DNA from: Pedobacter petrophilus | Lineage (GTDB): Bacteria; Bacteroidota; Bacteroidia; Sphingobacteriales; Sphingobacteriaceae | Direction: 5' to 3' | Length of the DNA: 64,000 nucleotides | Assembly: GCF_009674725.1 (NCBI RefSeq) | Contig: NZ_WKKH01000024.1 | Location: forward strand, 1 to 64,000 | Shown: positions 8,987 through 18,942 of the stretch, piece after piece | How the letters are laid out: every line of letters begins with the position of its first letter | Position numbering within the stretch: position 1 is the first letter of the stretch | Made by a program: the position numbers and the translations under genes | The notes under the pieces: model-generated | What the model was told of the DNA's origin: nothing | The model's input: only the letters and a program-made list of their open reading frames with translations | Databases searched by the model: none

Positions 8987-11344
8987 CTACAAAATCTCAA
9001 TTTCCTTCTCTTCAAATGCTTCAAAAATCTGTGCATTAATAATACTTTTGGTAAGATCAGCTTTGGAGATATCTTTACACCAAAAATAGATGTTGATGTT
9101 GCTGTTCAGCTTACTCACCGGACTGATCAAAATAATAGGTTCCTTGCTCAAGAAAACATTACTATTTTCTATAATAATTTCCCGGATCAGGCTTACCACT
9201 TCAGTGGAATTGAACGGTTTCGCAATTGATAATGAAATATCAACGCGCATCTGGTTATTGCTCAGCGTCCAGTTGATGATGTTGTTAGATAAAATAGAGC
9301 CATTTGGGATGATAATCTCAGCGCCCTCATCACTCAGCAAAGTACTGGCACGTACGCCAATCTCTTTCACCCTGCCTTTCTTGTTGCTAAGTTCAACAAT
9401 GTCACCAATCCGGATGGTTTTATCAAAAATAAGAATGATTCCGGAAACAAAATTACTCACTATATTTTGCAGGCCCAGGCCGATACCCACACCCAATGCC
9501 CCCAGGATCACCGTGATTTTATCTATTGGCAGACCAGATGCTGCAACGGCTATTAAAAAACCACTAATAAGCAATACCAACCTGGTAACTAACAATTTAG
9601 ACCGTTCGCCTTTATTATCGTCGAAACTATCGTCTCCGGTATCTCCAAAGAAATAGGCAATATATTTTTGCAGGAAGTTAGCCACCCAGATAATCCCTAA
9701 AAACAACCCAATGCCGCCAAAGGTAAAAGAGAAGCTGCCAATGGTTCTTTTTTCAATTAAGACAACCATAACTGATTCATAAATTCCATTGAAAATGTTG
9801 AGGTTGGTGGTAAATATCACACCCCAGATAATCGTCGCACCAATGCCGGTAAGTCTTTTAAGGCCGGCTATTACCGGTTGCCAGTCAAAGTATTCCGGAT
9901 ATCCTTTCCGGATTCTGCTGCTCTTCATTTGTAACAGAAAGGCTTCCACTAATGCTTTAGCTAAAATGGTGAGTGAAATGGCATTAAGTAAGGCGCTGAC
10001 ACCGGTTGAATAAAAAATCTGGGCAAGGGTAAAACGGCCAAATAAATTGCAAAAGGCAGCGGTAATGGCAAAACTGGTATAGATAAAGCCTGTAGCAAGA
10101 ATCATTTTATACCTTTTTGTTTTCTCATCAAGCAGTTTCCATACTATTATTCCATAAGCTACAGAAGACAAACTTAAAAACAGAAGTAACCAGCGCTGAT
10201 ATCTTGGCGGCATGCCTAACAAACGTAAAAAAACAGGGGCCAGCAGAAGTACCACAAACAGGCACCAGTAGTAGAATAATTTCTTATTTAGTTTTTTTCT
10301 TAAAAATATAGAAAGTACAATGGCCAGTATTACTTGTACGGCTTCTATGTAAAGTGCAGGAGCGCGGAGATCAAAAATAGGCGCCAATGCAAAAAGCATA
10401 ATAAACGTAATTAAAAAGGGCCTTGGATTAATCAACGAAAATTCATCAAGCGCTTCCAAACGGCCCCGTTGTTTTACACTTCTGAAATTAAAAAATACCC
10501 ACAAAAAGAATATCGTACAGGTAAAAAGCAACAAAATCCGGCTGCTTCTCGTATATACAAAATAATAGCGCGAAATTTCCCGCTCCCCTTGAATAAACCT
10601 GCGGAAACCAACGCTTTTATTAGCTGGCCTGTTTACCGATTCCCAAAGATACCTCCGTTCTTTACCAAAAGCTTTAATACTTACCGCATCAAGCTGACTA
10701 TCAGTTAAGTACATCAACTCTTTAATATTGATCAGGTTAGATGAAGTTCTGGCATGGAGATTATTGATCGATAAGGTAGTATTCTTGATTAAGCTATCGG
10801 TTAATACCCTTTTCTTTTTTAACTCTGCAAACTGATCTTTAAACATTACCCTCAAGGCCGGTAACTTAAAAACCTTAATCAGCACTGTATCCTTTCTAAG
10901 ATTAAGTATTTCGGTTTTTAACGCGCTTAACTCCTTATCATATTCATCCAGATCTGCTAAACATTCCTTATTGTTGCTTTGCAATTCTTCCAGCAGCGTT
11001 TCATCCATCTGCAGGTTATGGAGATTTAATCCCCTGTCTGCTTGTGATAACCGGCTTTTAAGTAATGCCAGGGCAGCTTCATCCTGAGCCAGATGTGCTT
11101 CCATACGCTTAAGCTTTTTAAAAGAAGCCACCGTTAACGGAACTTTATTTATAGTTTCAAATACCTTTTCCAAATGCATCAGGTAATCACCTTTGGTTAA
11201 CGTGGCAGAATCAGAAAGCATAGATACATCCTGATCTTTTTCCATTTGCTTGTCTTTTTGTGCAAATGCATCAGCCGAAAAGAAAATAGAAAGCAGTATA
11301 GCGAGGTTTCTAACCGCTATTAAAAGAATATTTTTTTTTACCAT
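8987..11344 (-). CDS. Large MscS-family mechanosensitive channel
   Basis: A 785-residue membrane protein: signal peptide (ending about ADAFAQ), a periplasmic helical/coiled-coil region to about residue 235, many transmembrane helices from about 250 to 600, then the MscS pore and beta domain. The pore helix GALGVGIGLGLQNIVSNFVSG and the following KTIRIGDIVELSNKKGRVKEIG are diagnostic. The length and periplasmic extension resemble MscK/YbiO-type channels. It would release solutes on hypo-osmotic shock. It stands alone, with a 90-bp gap to the APS kinase gene. Confidence 0.9.
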   Translation of the reverse strand: MVKKNILLIAVRNLAILLSIFFSADAFAQKDKQMEKDQDVSMLSDSATLTKGDYLMHLEKVFETINKVPLTVASFKKLKRMEAHLAQDEAALALLKSRLSQADRGLNLHNLQMDETLLEELQSNNKECLADLDEYDKELSALKTEILNLRKDTVLIKVFKLPALRVMFKDQFAELKKKRVLTDSLIKNTTLSINNLHARTSSNLINIKELMYLTDSQLDAVSIKAFGKERRYLWESVNRPANKSVGFRRFIQGEREISRYYFVYTRSSRILLLFTCTIFFLWVFFNFRSVKQRGRLEALDEFSLINPRPFLITFIMLFALAPIFDLRAPALYIEAVQVILAIVLSIFLRKKLNKKLFYYWCLFVVLLLAPVFLRLLGMPPRYQRWLLLFLSLSSVAYGIIVWKLLDEKTKRYKMILATGFIYTSFAITAAFCNLFGRFTLAQIFYSTGVSALLNAISLTILAKALVEAFLLQMKSSRIRKGYPEYFDWQPVIAGLKRLTGIGATIIWGVIFTTNLNIFNGIYESVMVVLIEKRTIGSFSFTFGGIGLFLGIIWVANFLQKYIAYFFGDTGDDSFDDNKGERSKLLVTRLVLLISGFLIAVAASGLPIDKITVILGALGVGIGLGLQNIVSNFVSGIILIFDKTIRIGDIVELSNKKGRVKEIGVRASTLLSDEGAEIIIPNGSILSNNIINWTLSNNQMRVDISLSIAKPFNSTEVVSLIREIIIENSNVFLSKEPIILISPVSKLNSNINIYFWCKDISKADLTKSIINAQIFEAFEEKEIEIL

Positions 11345-11811
11345 TGAAATTTAAAGTGGGGAACCTGTTGCTTAGCAACATAGCCGTCAAAAATAGCGAA
11401 TACAATTGATTTATAAACGATGGTATTCGAATTTTGATATATAGACACTTCATTTGGCCTTCACAAATCAGAATGTCGATTCTGGTTATACAGCCTAAGT
11501 CTAATATATTCAGCGAACAGTTTAATTAAATAAATGCTGTAACACCTTCCAATAACAAATGCCTCCTTTACCGCTTCAGCAAGTTCAGGAGAGAATTATA
11601 AGAATTACGCTTAAGTACTATCAAATTAAGCTGGTCGAAATATTAGTTACTTTATAAAACATCCCTCAACAGGCCCTTGAGCGGGTGAAAAAGCCTCCTA
11701 TAAACCATTAAATTTCCGATAACCTTATTATTATTTAGAATAATTAAAAATAGTTTTCTAATCTCATTTTAATTTCTTTCTTTTGCGCCACTAAGAATTA
11801 ATCTAAATAAG
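11345..11811. other. 467-bp divergent intergenic region
   Basis: This stretch separates the divergent channel and receptor genes. I see no open frame with a family signature and no riboswitch I can recognise. The receptor-proximal part holds the Fur-like motif at 11729-11745 and a T-rich TTCTTTTG at about 11776-11783 that could serve as a -7 box. Confidence 0.5.
11729..11745 (+). promoter_or_regulatory. Putative Fur-like operator of the siderophore receptor
   Basis: The sequence TATTATTTAGAATAATT lies 66 bp before the receptor ATG. The same 12-mer TATTATTTAGAA followed by NNATT occurs about 75 bp before the ankyrin gene start on the other strand (20981-20997). An iron repressor site is an inference from the motif shape and from the genes it precedes. 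Confidence 0.45.
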
Positions 11812-14313
11812 ATGTATAAAAAATTTACTCAATTTTTTAATTTGACTATGCTAATTATACTCCTAACCGGAACAGCATATGCGCAATCCAAAAACGGATC
11901 CGTGTCGGGATCTATCAAAACAAGCGATGGAAATCCTGCTGCTTTTGTAAGCGTTGGATTAAAAAACACATCTAAGACTGCACAAAGTGACGAAAAAGGA
12001 AATTTTAAAATAAAAAACGTTTCACCCGGAAACTACACCATCAAAATTTCAGCAGTTGGTGTATCAGCACAGGAAAAAACAGTTAATGTGGTGGCTGGTT
12101 CAGATGCCGAAGTCACATTTGCGATTGCTGAATCATCATCTCAACTGGATGAAGTGGCCATAAACGGTTACAAAACGCCAAATCAGAAGCCTGTAAACCT
12201 GGGCAAAATTGCGATTGCACCGATGGATCTTCCGCAGGCTGTTCAGATTATCGGCAATCAGGTAATTACCGATCAACAGGCAAATCGTTTAAGCGATGTA
12301 CTTAAAAATGTAAACGGTGTAGCCTATGGTGAAAATCGTGGTTCAGTAAGTGGCGAAACTTTCTTTGCCCGTGGTTATAGCTTAGGTACTAATAATGTGT
12401 TCAAAAATGGCACTCGTGCCAGTAGCGGAGGCATGCCCGAAACCAGTACCTTAGAATCTGTAGAGATATTAAAAGGAAGTGCGGCCTTGCTTTATGGCGG
12501 CGTAACTGGTGGCGCCGTAGTAAATATGGTGACTAAAAAACCTAAATTTGAGTATGGTGGCGAAGTATCTATGCGCGCTGGAAGTTACGACATGTACAAA
12601 CCAACGGCAGATATTTATGGACCGATTTCTAAAAAGCTTGCTTTCCGTTTAATCGGAACTTATGAAGATGCAGCCAGTTTCAGAAACTCCGTAAAATCAA
12701 ACCGGGTATACGTGAACCCATCATTACTTTATAAAATCAGTGACAAAACAGACATTTTGCTTCAAGGTGATTACTTAAAAAGTAACATGACTCCCGATTT
12801 CGGGATTGGAACAATTGAAAATCAAGTTGTTGATCTTGGCCGCGGAACATTTGTAAACGCACCATGGGCATATAATAAAACGAACACGGTAACCTCACAA
12901 TTAAACGTTAACCATAAATTTAGTGATACCTGGAAATTAAATGTCATTGCGAATTTTCAGTCTTATAACAGAAATTACTTCAGTGCTGAACGTCCGTTTG
13001 CCGATACTAAAGTGGCAACCAACCCACTTCCTTATGGATTTGCAGCACGTAATGTTACCCGTTCTAAAACGAAAGAATTCACCTACAATGAGCAGATTAA
13101 TTTAAATGGTTTCTTCAAAACCGGGAGTATAACACATACTTTATTGGTGGGCGCCGATGCAGATCAATCACGCACTACGAGTGGTGGCTTCACGTTCAAT
13201 AATAACCAGGCTACGTTTAACTATGGCAATGTGAACCTATTAGATCCAAGCACTTATTTTGGATCAGGAATTGAGCCAACGGCCAATATGGTTACCGAAA
13301 CTTTTGCCCCCCTATATCGTATGGGAACTTTTGCACAGGATTTAATATCAATTACAGATCAATTTAAAGTGCTGGCCGGCGTTCGTTATACCTTTCAGAA
13401 AACACCGAGAACAATAGCAACCAATCTCGCCTCTGGCGTACAAACCATTAGTGTGAATAACCTTGATAAATCTAAAGTAGAAAGTGCTTTCACGCCAAAG
13501 TTTGGATTAATTTATCAGCCACTAAAAACAACTTCAATTTATGCGAGTTATGCCAGCAATTTCATTCAGAATACTGGTACCGACATCAATCTGGCGCCAC
13601 TTGATCCATCAACCGTTGATCAATACGAAGCTGGTATTAAAAATGACTTGTTAAAAGGGAGACTTTCCGTTAACCTAACCGTTTATAGAATTGCTAATGA
13701 CAAGTTTGCACAACAGGCAGTTCTGAATGCGCAAGGCGGAATAAATGCAGATGCGAACATTAAAGAACTTAACGGAAAAACCTTAAGTGATGGTTTGGAA
13801 CTCGATATTACTGGTACAATTATAAAAGGTTTGAATTTTATTGCGGGTTATAGCTACAACTATATCCGCTATACGCAAACACGTGACAGAACTGTTCTTA
13901 CCGGACCAGCGCCAACACCAGCTCAGCCAAATGCAACCAGAACGATTACACTTGGTGGTATTATTGAAGGTCAGCGTTTAGTTGGTTCTACTAAAAACAC
14001 TGCAAATGGAACCTTATTTTATACTTTCCAGGATGGAAGTGTTAAGGGCTTAAAACTTGGTGCATCAGCTTATTACACTGGTGCACGTAATGGTGGATAC
14101 AATGATTCAAAAATCCAGGCTTACAGCAGGTTGATTCCATTAAGTGCTTTTACTACGTTTGATTTTTCTGCCGGTTACAGCTGGAAAAAATTATCGTTAC
14201 TAGCTAAGATTTCGAATATCACTAACGAACTTAATTATTTCGTTCATGAAAACTACAGTGTGAACCCAATTCCACCTCGTCAGTTCATGACTACGTTATC
14301 TTATAAATTCTAA
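11812..14313 (+). CDS. TonB-dependent siderophore receptor
   Basis: An 833-residue outer-membrane receptor. Order: signal peptide (to about residue 25, TAYAQS), CarboxypepD_reg-like domain at about 30-108 (SIKTSDGNPAAFVSVGL, GNFKIKNVSPGNYTI), plug at about 125-240 (SDVLKNVNGVAYG, FARGYSLGTNN, LESVEILKGSAALLYG), then a beta-barrel ending in the aromatic TTLSYKF. The plug resembles ferric-siderophore receptors of the FhuE/FecA type. No SusD partner follows. Downstream are a terminator and ApbE, and a PepSY ferric reductase gene is nearby, supporting iron uptake. The ligand is unknown. Confidence 0.9.
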   Translation: MYKKFTQFFNLTMLIILLTGTAYAQSKNGSVSGSIKTSDGNPAAFVSVGLKNTSKTAQSDEKGNFKIKNVSPGNYTIKISAVGVSAQEKTVNVVAGSDAEVTFAIAESSSQLDEVAINGYKTPNQKPVNLGKIAIAPMDLPQAVQIIGNQVITDQQANRLSDVLKNVNGVAYGENRGSVSGETFFARGYSLGTNNVFKNGTRASSGGMPETSTLESVEILKGSAALLYGGVTGGAVVNMVTKKPKFEYGGEVSMRAGSYDMYKPTADIYGPISKKLAFRLIGTYEDAASFRNSVKSNRVYVNPSLLYKISDKTDILLQGDYLKSNMTPDFGIGTIENQVVDLGRGTFVNAPWAYNKTNTVTSQLNVNHKFSDTWKLNVIANFQSYNRNYFSAERPFADTKVATNPLPYGFAARNVTRSKTKEFTYNEQINLNGFFKTGSITHTLLVGADADQSRTTSGGFTFNNNQATFNYGNVNLLDPSTYFGSGIEPTANMVTETFAPLYRMGTFAQDLISITDQFKVLAGVRYTFQKTPRTIATNLASGVQTISVNNLDKSKVESAFTPKFGLIYQPLKTTSIYASYASNFIQNTGTDINLAPLDPSTVDQYEAGIKNDLLKGRLSVNLTVYRIANDKFAQQAVLNAQGGINADANIKELNGKTLSDGLELDITGTIIKGLNFIAGYSYNYIRYTQTRDRTVLTGPAPTPAQPNATRTITLGGIIEGQRLVGSTKNTANGTLFYTFQDGSVKGLKLGASAYYTGARNGGYNDSKIQAYSRLIPLSAFTTFDFSAGYSWKKLSLLAKISNITNELNYFVHENYSVNPIPPRQFMTTLSYKF

Positions 14314-14334
14314 AGAAATAGCTTTTAGCGTTAA

Positions 14335-14370
14335 GGCCCCAAAGTATTTAAAACACTTTGGGGCTTTTTG
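14335..14370 (+). terminator. Rho-independent terminator after the receptor gene
   Basis: A 10-bp perfect stem (GCCCCAAAGT at 14336-14345, ACTTTGGGGC at 14355-14364) is followed by TTTTTG. It lies 22 bp after the receptor stop and before the flavin transferase gene. Confidence 0.85.
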
Positions 14371-14428
14371 CTGAAATTTCTCTATTTACTTTCCTAAATT
14401 TGACCATTCATTAGTAATAAAATTCATC

Positions 14429-15430
14429 TTGAAAATTAAGCTGATTGCCTTCCTGCTCTTATTAAATTGTGCCACTTTCGGGCAGATATTGAGAAAAAGA
14501 ACAATCCTTTTAATGGGGAGCAAATTCGAAATTACCATTGTTGCGAAAGATGCTAAAACAGCAGAAGAAAATATTGACACTGTAATCAATGAAATCAGCC
14601 GGATTGAATTCTTAATTTCGGATTGGAAGCCAGCTTCTCAAATTTCTCAGGTAAATAGTAATGCTGGCATAAAGCCGATAAAGGTTGATCGGGAAGTGTT
14701 TGATCTCACCAAACGAGCGCTTTACTTATCCAAAATAACTGGTGGTGCGTTTGATATCAGCTTCGCGGCGATGGATAAAATCTGGAAATTCGATGGCTCG
14801 ATGGCTGAAATGCCAACTGCTGAAGCCATTAAAAAATCTGTCGAAAAAGTAGGTTATCAGAACATTATTCTGGATAGCATAAATTCGACCATCTTTCTTA
14901 AATTGAAGGGAATGAAAATCGGTTTTGGTGCTTTGGGAGAAGGTTACGCAGCCGATCGCTGTCGCAATATGATGCTAAAAAAAGGCATCAAAGCCGGAAT
15001 TGTAAATGGTTCTGGTGATATGAGTACCTGGGGCAAACATCCAAAAGGCCACCACTGGACGATCGGCATAACCAATCCTTTTCATAAGGATAGTCTCTAT
15101 GCTGTTGTGCCACTAAAAAATAGTGCCGTAGTGACTTCCGGGAATTATGAAAAATTCGTGGTATTCAATGGGAAACGGTATTCACACATCATCAATCCGG
15201 TTACCGGTTACCCCGCAACAGGCTTAACCAGTGTAACCGTTTTCGGCCCTGATGCAGAACTGGCAAATGGTTTTAGTACTTCCATCATGGTTTTAGGAAA
15301 AGAAGCCGGACTTAAATTTATCAATCAGTTTCCAAAGTTTAGCTGTATAATGTTTGGCGATAATGGCCAGGTTTACCACTCCAACAATTTGAGTGAGAAA
15401 ATGATTAAACGTTGGAAAAAAGGCCTTTAG
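14429..15430 (+). CDS. apbE: FAD:protein FMN transferase (ApbE)
   Basis: A 333-residue exported ApbE. It starts at TTG 14429, because only this start keeps the signal peptide MKIKLIAFLLLLNCATFGQ. Family motifs are present: MGSKFEITI near the start, GGAFDISFAAMD, GALGEGYAADRCRNMM, GIVNGSGDMSTWG and SHIINPVTGYPA (binding of flavin pyrophosphate and metal). ApbE covalently attaches FMN to Thr/Ser in exported proteins. A plausible target is the DUF2271 protein at 18943-19428, which carries a flavinylation-like SAVTGAS. It follows the receptor gene but beyond a terminator, so it may have its own promoter. Confidence 0.9.
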   Translation: MKIKLIAFLLLLNCATFGQILRKRTILLMGSKFEITIVAKDAKTAEENIDTVINEISRIEFLISDWKPASQISQVNSNAGIKPIKVDREVFDLTKRALYLSKITGGAFDISFAAMDKIWKFDGSMAEMPTAEAIKKSVEKVGYQNIILDSINSTIFLKLKGMKIGFGALGEGYAADRCRNMMLKKGIKAGIVNGSGDMSTWGKHPKGHHWTIGITNPFHKDSLYAVVPLKNSAVVTSGNYEKFVVFNGKRYSHIINPVTGYPATGLTSVTVFGPDAELANGFSTSIMVLGKEAGLKFINQFPKFSCIMFGDNGQVYHSNNLSEKMIKRWKKGL

Positions 15431-15460
15431 CACATTTTTAAAAAAAATCCCCCCGCTCTA

Positions 15461-16576
15461 TTAGCTCAAAACATAACTCGTACTCCTGCCACCTCCAGCT
15501 TCTCTCTTTAAAATGCCACGGTTCATCAAATCATTAATATCACGCCCGGCTGTATCCTGAGAACATTTTGCAATTTTAGCCCATTTCGATGAATTCAGTT
15601 TGCCATCAAAACCATCTAAAAGTTTATTGAGCATAATCTTTTGCCTGTTATTGACATTAAATGCAGCAGTATTTTCCCAAAAACTGGCTTTCTCACCCAC
15701 TTTTACCAGTGTATGATTCGTACTGGAAAGTGCTGCATCAAAACATAAAAGAAACCATTCCAGCCACTCTGTTACATCTAATGATCCGCGCTGGGTTTTT
15801 TCCAAAATGCTATAATAAGCTTTTCGTTCTAACCTGATTTGGGTAGAAAGGCTGTAAAATCTTTGAAAAGTTTCATCGGCACGTGCCAGTTGCATATCGG
15901 TTATTGCCCTTGCAATCCTACCATTACCATCATCAAACGGATGGATTGTAACAAACCATAAATGTGCTAAAGCCGCTTTGATTATGGGATCGATATCATT
16001 AACGTGATTAAACCAATGTATAAACTGGCCCATCTCTGTATTTAATACTGCTGAATCTGGTGCCTGAAAGTGGACTTTTTCTTTACCTAATGCACCAGAC
16101 ACCACTTGCACAGGATCATTTGTAGTATTGTTACGCCAGTTACCAACAACAATTTTATAAACACCACTTCTACCAGTTGGAAACAGTGCAGCATGCCATC
16201 CGAACAACCTTTCAAAATCTAACTCCAGGTGATAGCGTTGGGTCGCATCTAACATCATTTCCACAACACCATCAACATGCCTGTCTGAAGGGACCAGCCC
16301 TGCTACTTCCATGCCTAGCTTGCGGGCGATAGAAGAACGAACTTCCTCACGATTAAGTATTTCACCTTCAATTTCACTAGATTTTAATACATCCTGAGTC
16401 AGTGTTTCAAGCGTAGTCTTTTCCTGTAAGTCGAAGCCAAATCCTTCCATTTTACCCAGGAGTTTGCCTTGATTATACCGAACATGAGCCAAAGAATTGG
16501 AAAGTGATTTTTCATCCCAGGTAAAATCCGGCCACTTCTTTTGCTGATAGATGTACATATTATTCACAAGCTCCAT
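15461..16576 (-). CDS. Fic-family AMPylase-like protein with N-terminal inhibitory helix
   Basis: A 371-residue Fic protein. The N-terminal region (DUF4172-like) holds an inhibitory motif S-x-x-x-E-G at residues 66-71. The Fic catalytic motif HPFDDGNGR is at about 212-220, fully conserved, with a flap region before it. A C-terminal winged-helix-like domain (about 310-371: KWAKIAKCSQDTAGRDINDL) would bind DNA. Fic proteins AMPylate Tyr/Thr/Ser hydroxyls and are restrained by the inhibitory helix. Alternative start ATG 16558. Immediately upstream is a set of inverted repeats (16590-16655), so autoregulation is plausible. It is convergent with apbE. Confidence 0.88.
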   Translation of the reverse strand: MELVNNMYIYQQKKWPDFTWDEKSLSNSLAHVRYNQGKLLGKMEGFGFDLQEKTTLETLTQDVLKSSEIEGEILNREEVRSSIARKLGMEVAGLVPSDRHVDGVVEMMLDATQRYHLELDFERLFGWHAALFPTGRSGVYKIVVGNWRNNTTNDPVQVVSGALGKEKVHFQAPDSAVLNTEMGQFIHWFNHVNDIDPIIKAALAHLWFVTIHPFDDGNGRIARAITDMQLARADETFQRFYSLSTQIRLERKAYYSILEKTQRGSLDVTEWLEWFLLCFDAALSSTNHTLVKVGEKASFWENTAAFNVNNRQKIMLNKLLDGFDGKLNSSKWAKIAKCSQDTAGRDINDLMNRGILKREAGGGRSTSYVLS

Positions 16577-16589
16577 TCAAATCTAACGA

Positions 16590-16655
16590 TATTCTCCGCA
16601 TAAAGCAAATTATTCTCCGCAAAAATGCGGAGAATAACACCCTTAATCTCCGCAT
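16590..16655. promoter_or_regulatory. Operator-like repeats upstream of the Fic gene
   Basis: The motif TGCGGAGAATA occurs here four times: complement at 16590-16601, complement at 16611-16621, direct at 16625-16635 and a one-base-shorter complement at 16644-16655. The middle two form a perfect 11-bp inverted repeat with a 3-base spacer. The sites lie 14-79 bp before the Fic start codon, as expected for a repressor or autoregulatory operator. Confidence 0.6.
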
Positions 16656-16739
16656 TGATGAGATTATAAAGATTAGTTTTGATAAAAATGAAAAGAAAAT
16701 AGAATCTGGAATACCTAATGATGGCCGAAGTTAATATGC

Positions 16740-18929
16740 TTAATAACAATCCATTAAAATCTGACCACGTGATTGATAATAACTTATATCCTGAGTGGTA
16801 AATTGAGTGCATGCATCTTCCAGCCAGGCAATCACATCTTTCTGCATACTCAGCGAGCCGCAAAGCATTATCACGCCATTATTATTCAAGGTATCACCAA
16901 TAAAAGAAGCGTCTTTGGCTAATAAATCTTTAACATATTGCTTCTCTCCTTCCCTGGAATAAGCTACGTTTAATTTGGCCAGTTTGGAAAGTTCTGTATT
17001 TAGCGGATTTTCATAAAGAGAAAAAGAATCTTTGTTCTTAAAACCACAATAAAGATGAATATTCCTGCCTGCGCTATGTTGGTTTAACATGCCAAGAAAA
17101 GGCGCAATTCCGGTACCATTGGATACCATTACAACCGTTTTAGCTTGCTCGGGAAAGTGAAAATGTTCATTTCTGATTAAGACTCCTTCTATTTTGTGGC
17201 CAGCCGTGAGCTGATACAAAAATCCTGATCCTAAACCACCCTCATGCAGTTTAACGCTTAATTGTACATCATTTCCGATCTTACCAATAGAATACTGCCG
17301 CTCGCGATGATCGTTAGCCGGGTAAATGGTCAGTAAATCTCCCGATGTGAATTTTTTTCTTCTCTTCGGACGCAAACGAATAATGAACGAAGTTTCTGCA
17401 TGTGTAGCAATGATTTTAGATACCACTTCAAAAGACTGTGTTTTTACAGGTGCTGCCGCCAGTAATTTAGATAAGGATGTTAGCTCCATTTCTGAATGTT
17501 GTGCCCATAGCGTAGCCCACTTTGTAAACTCTTCTGGGGAGCGGTCATTTACCGTATGGATTTCGACCAGTGGCCTGGCCCATGGCTGATGGGAAAGCGC
17601 ATTATTTACTTCGTAACCAAACTTGCAAAAATCCGGATAGGCATGCGATCCAAAGGCCACTACAGCAAAATCCAATGCATTGGCCTGAGGATACTTTTCC
17701 AATAAAGACCTGAATTTTCTGGCATTGGTTGGCGATTCGCCCTCACCGTAAGTGGCAGTAAAAACTAATAATTGCTTCGCCTTTGGAAATATTTTATAGC
17801 CGTTCAGCTCGGCCATGAAAGATGTTTTGCCATTTTTCAATAACTGTTCATGTATTGCCCTGGCAAACCTGAAGGTGGTTCCGTTTTCAGATCCTACTAA
17901 AATAATAAAATCAGCCTGATCGAATCTGTACTTATTCGTCATCTTGCCTGATCTTCTTTTCCACCAGATTACAAAGCCCGAGTAAATAAAAAATAAAATG
18001 TTAGCAGATGCAATCGCCAGAACAACAGCCCAAATGGCACTGCCCCTACCTGTATGCAAATCCAAACTAAGGTTATTGAACAGCGTAGCTTTAGAATAAA
18101 CTTCTTCAGTAAGGATTTCGCCTGTTATCTGGTTGACGGTAATTTCTCTATCATCCAGTTTCAGTGTGAAATAATCTTCTACATCTTCAGAAAAAGGAAA
18201 TTCAATAGATTGAACCCTACGGAGCGAAATATTTTTGAACACTTCAAACTCAGAGATCTTTTTTTCAGGACTTGTTTTGAGCGCATCAAAATCAACTTTG
18301 TGTGTAATTTTTTGTTCTTTTATGATCCCAAACCGCTGCAACGATAGAAAGGTTCCACTTAATGAAATAATGAGGATGGGGATCAGTAGTAATCTGCCCA
18401 GCACCACATGGTAATATTGAGCAAAGCCATCTCTTACAATCTTTCCGAAAAACTTCTTAAAACTTCTTTGGCGCTGAATAATAAGCACCGTACCAGATGT
18501 GGCAATCAGAAATAAAAGGAAAGCGGTTATTCCGATGAAAACCCGGCCTGTTTCATGCAAAAATAAGGAACGATGGAGTGTGGTTACCCACCTGAAAAAT
18601 TCATTCTCTTTACCTACTTTACCCAAAGATTTTCCAGTTGAAGGATCTACATAGAAATTCCCGGAGTTATCCTGAAGGTCTGTGCCATTTACCACCAGAA
18701 ACTGGTTAACATCTACCGTAACATCGCCAATATCGGTATAAGATTTTTTAAGGTTAGGTAGAACCCCGGCAACAGTAAGCTCATCGAAGTTTTTAGCCTT
18801 GTAAGATTGTGTTTTCTCCGTAATGGGCTTAAAAGACAGAATGATCCCTGTAACGGAAGCAAGGGTTATAAAAAGAAAAGAAGATACCGCCAGTGCTAAG
18901 TGGCTGTATCTCCAGAATGAAATGGTCAT
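16740..18929 (-). CDS. PepSY-associated membrane protein fused to flavodoxin/NADPH reductase
   Basis: A 729-residue fusion. Residues 1-340 are a PepSY-associated transmembrane module with helices near 10-32, 130-152, 175-195 and 310-332 and histidines fit for heme (TLHRSLFLHETG, DLHTGRGSAIW). Residues about 350-490 are a flavodoxin (LVGSENGTTFRFARAIHEQL, FTATYGEGESPTNARKF). Residues about 510-729 are a ferredoxin-NADP reductase/CyPOR domain (RQYSIGKI, MVSNGTGIAPFLG, LCGSLSMQKDV). It would pass electrons from cytosolic NADPH to the periplasm, probably to reduce ferric siderophore or a flavinylated carrier. The DUF2271 gene lies 13 bp upstream in the same operon. Confidence 0.85.
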   Translation of the reverse strand: MTISFWRYSHLALAVSSFLFITLASVTGIILSFKPITEKTQSYKAKNFDELTVAGVLPNLKKSYTDIGDVTVDVNQFLVVNGTDLQDNSGNFYVDPSTGKSLGKVGKENEFFRWVTTLHRSLFLHETGRVFIGITAFLLFLIATSGTVLIIQRQRSFKKFFGKIVRDGFAQYYHVVLGRLLLIPILIISLSGTFLSLQRFGIIKEQKITHKVDFDALKTSPEKKISEFEVFKNISLRRVQSIEFPFSEDVEDYFTLKLDDREITVNQITGEILTEEVYSKATLFNNLSLDLHTGRGSAIWAVVLAIASANILFFIYSGFVIWWKRRSGKMTNKYRFDQADFIILVGSENGTTFRFARAIHEQLLKNGKTSFMAELNGYKIFPKAKQLLVFTATYGEGESPTNARKFRSLLEKYPQANALDFAVVAFGSHAYPDFCKFGYEVNNALSHQPWARPLVEIHTVNDRSPEEFTKWATLWAQHSEMELTSLSKLLAAAPVKTQSFEVVSKIIATHAETSFIIRLRPKRRKKFTSGDLLTIYPANDHRERQYSIGKIGNDVQLSVKLHEGGLGSGFLYQLTAGHKIEGVLIRNEHFHFPEQAKTVVMVSNGTGIAPFLGMLNQHSAGRNIHLYCGFKNKDSFSLYENPLNTELSKLAKLNVAYSREGEKQYVKDLLAKDASFIGDTLNNNGVIMLCGSLSMQKDVIAWLEDACTQFTTQDISYYQSRGQILMDCY

Positions 18930-18942
18930 TGATTAAGCTTTT

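Noticed and set aside
16564..16863. A 99-codon minus-strand frame between Fic and the PepSY reductase
   Set aside because: It overlaps the reductase 3' end in another frame and the Fic operator repeats, and has no protein-family features.
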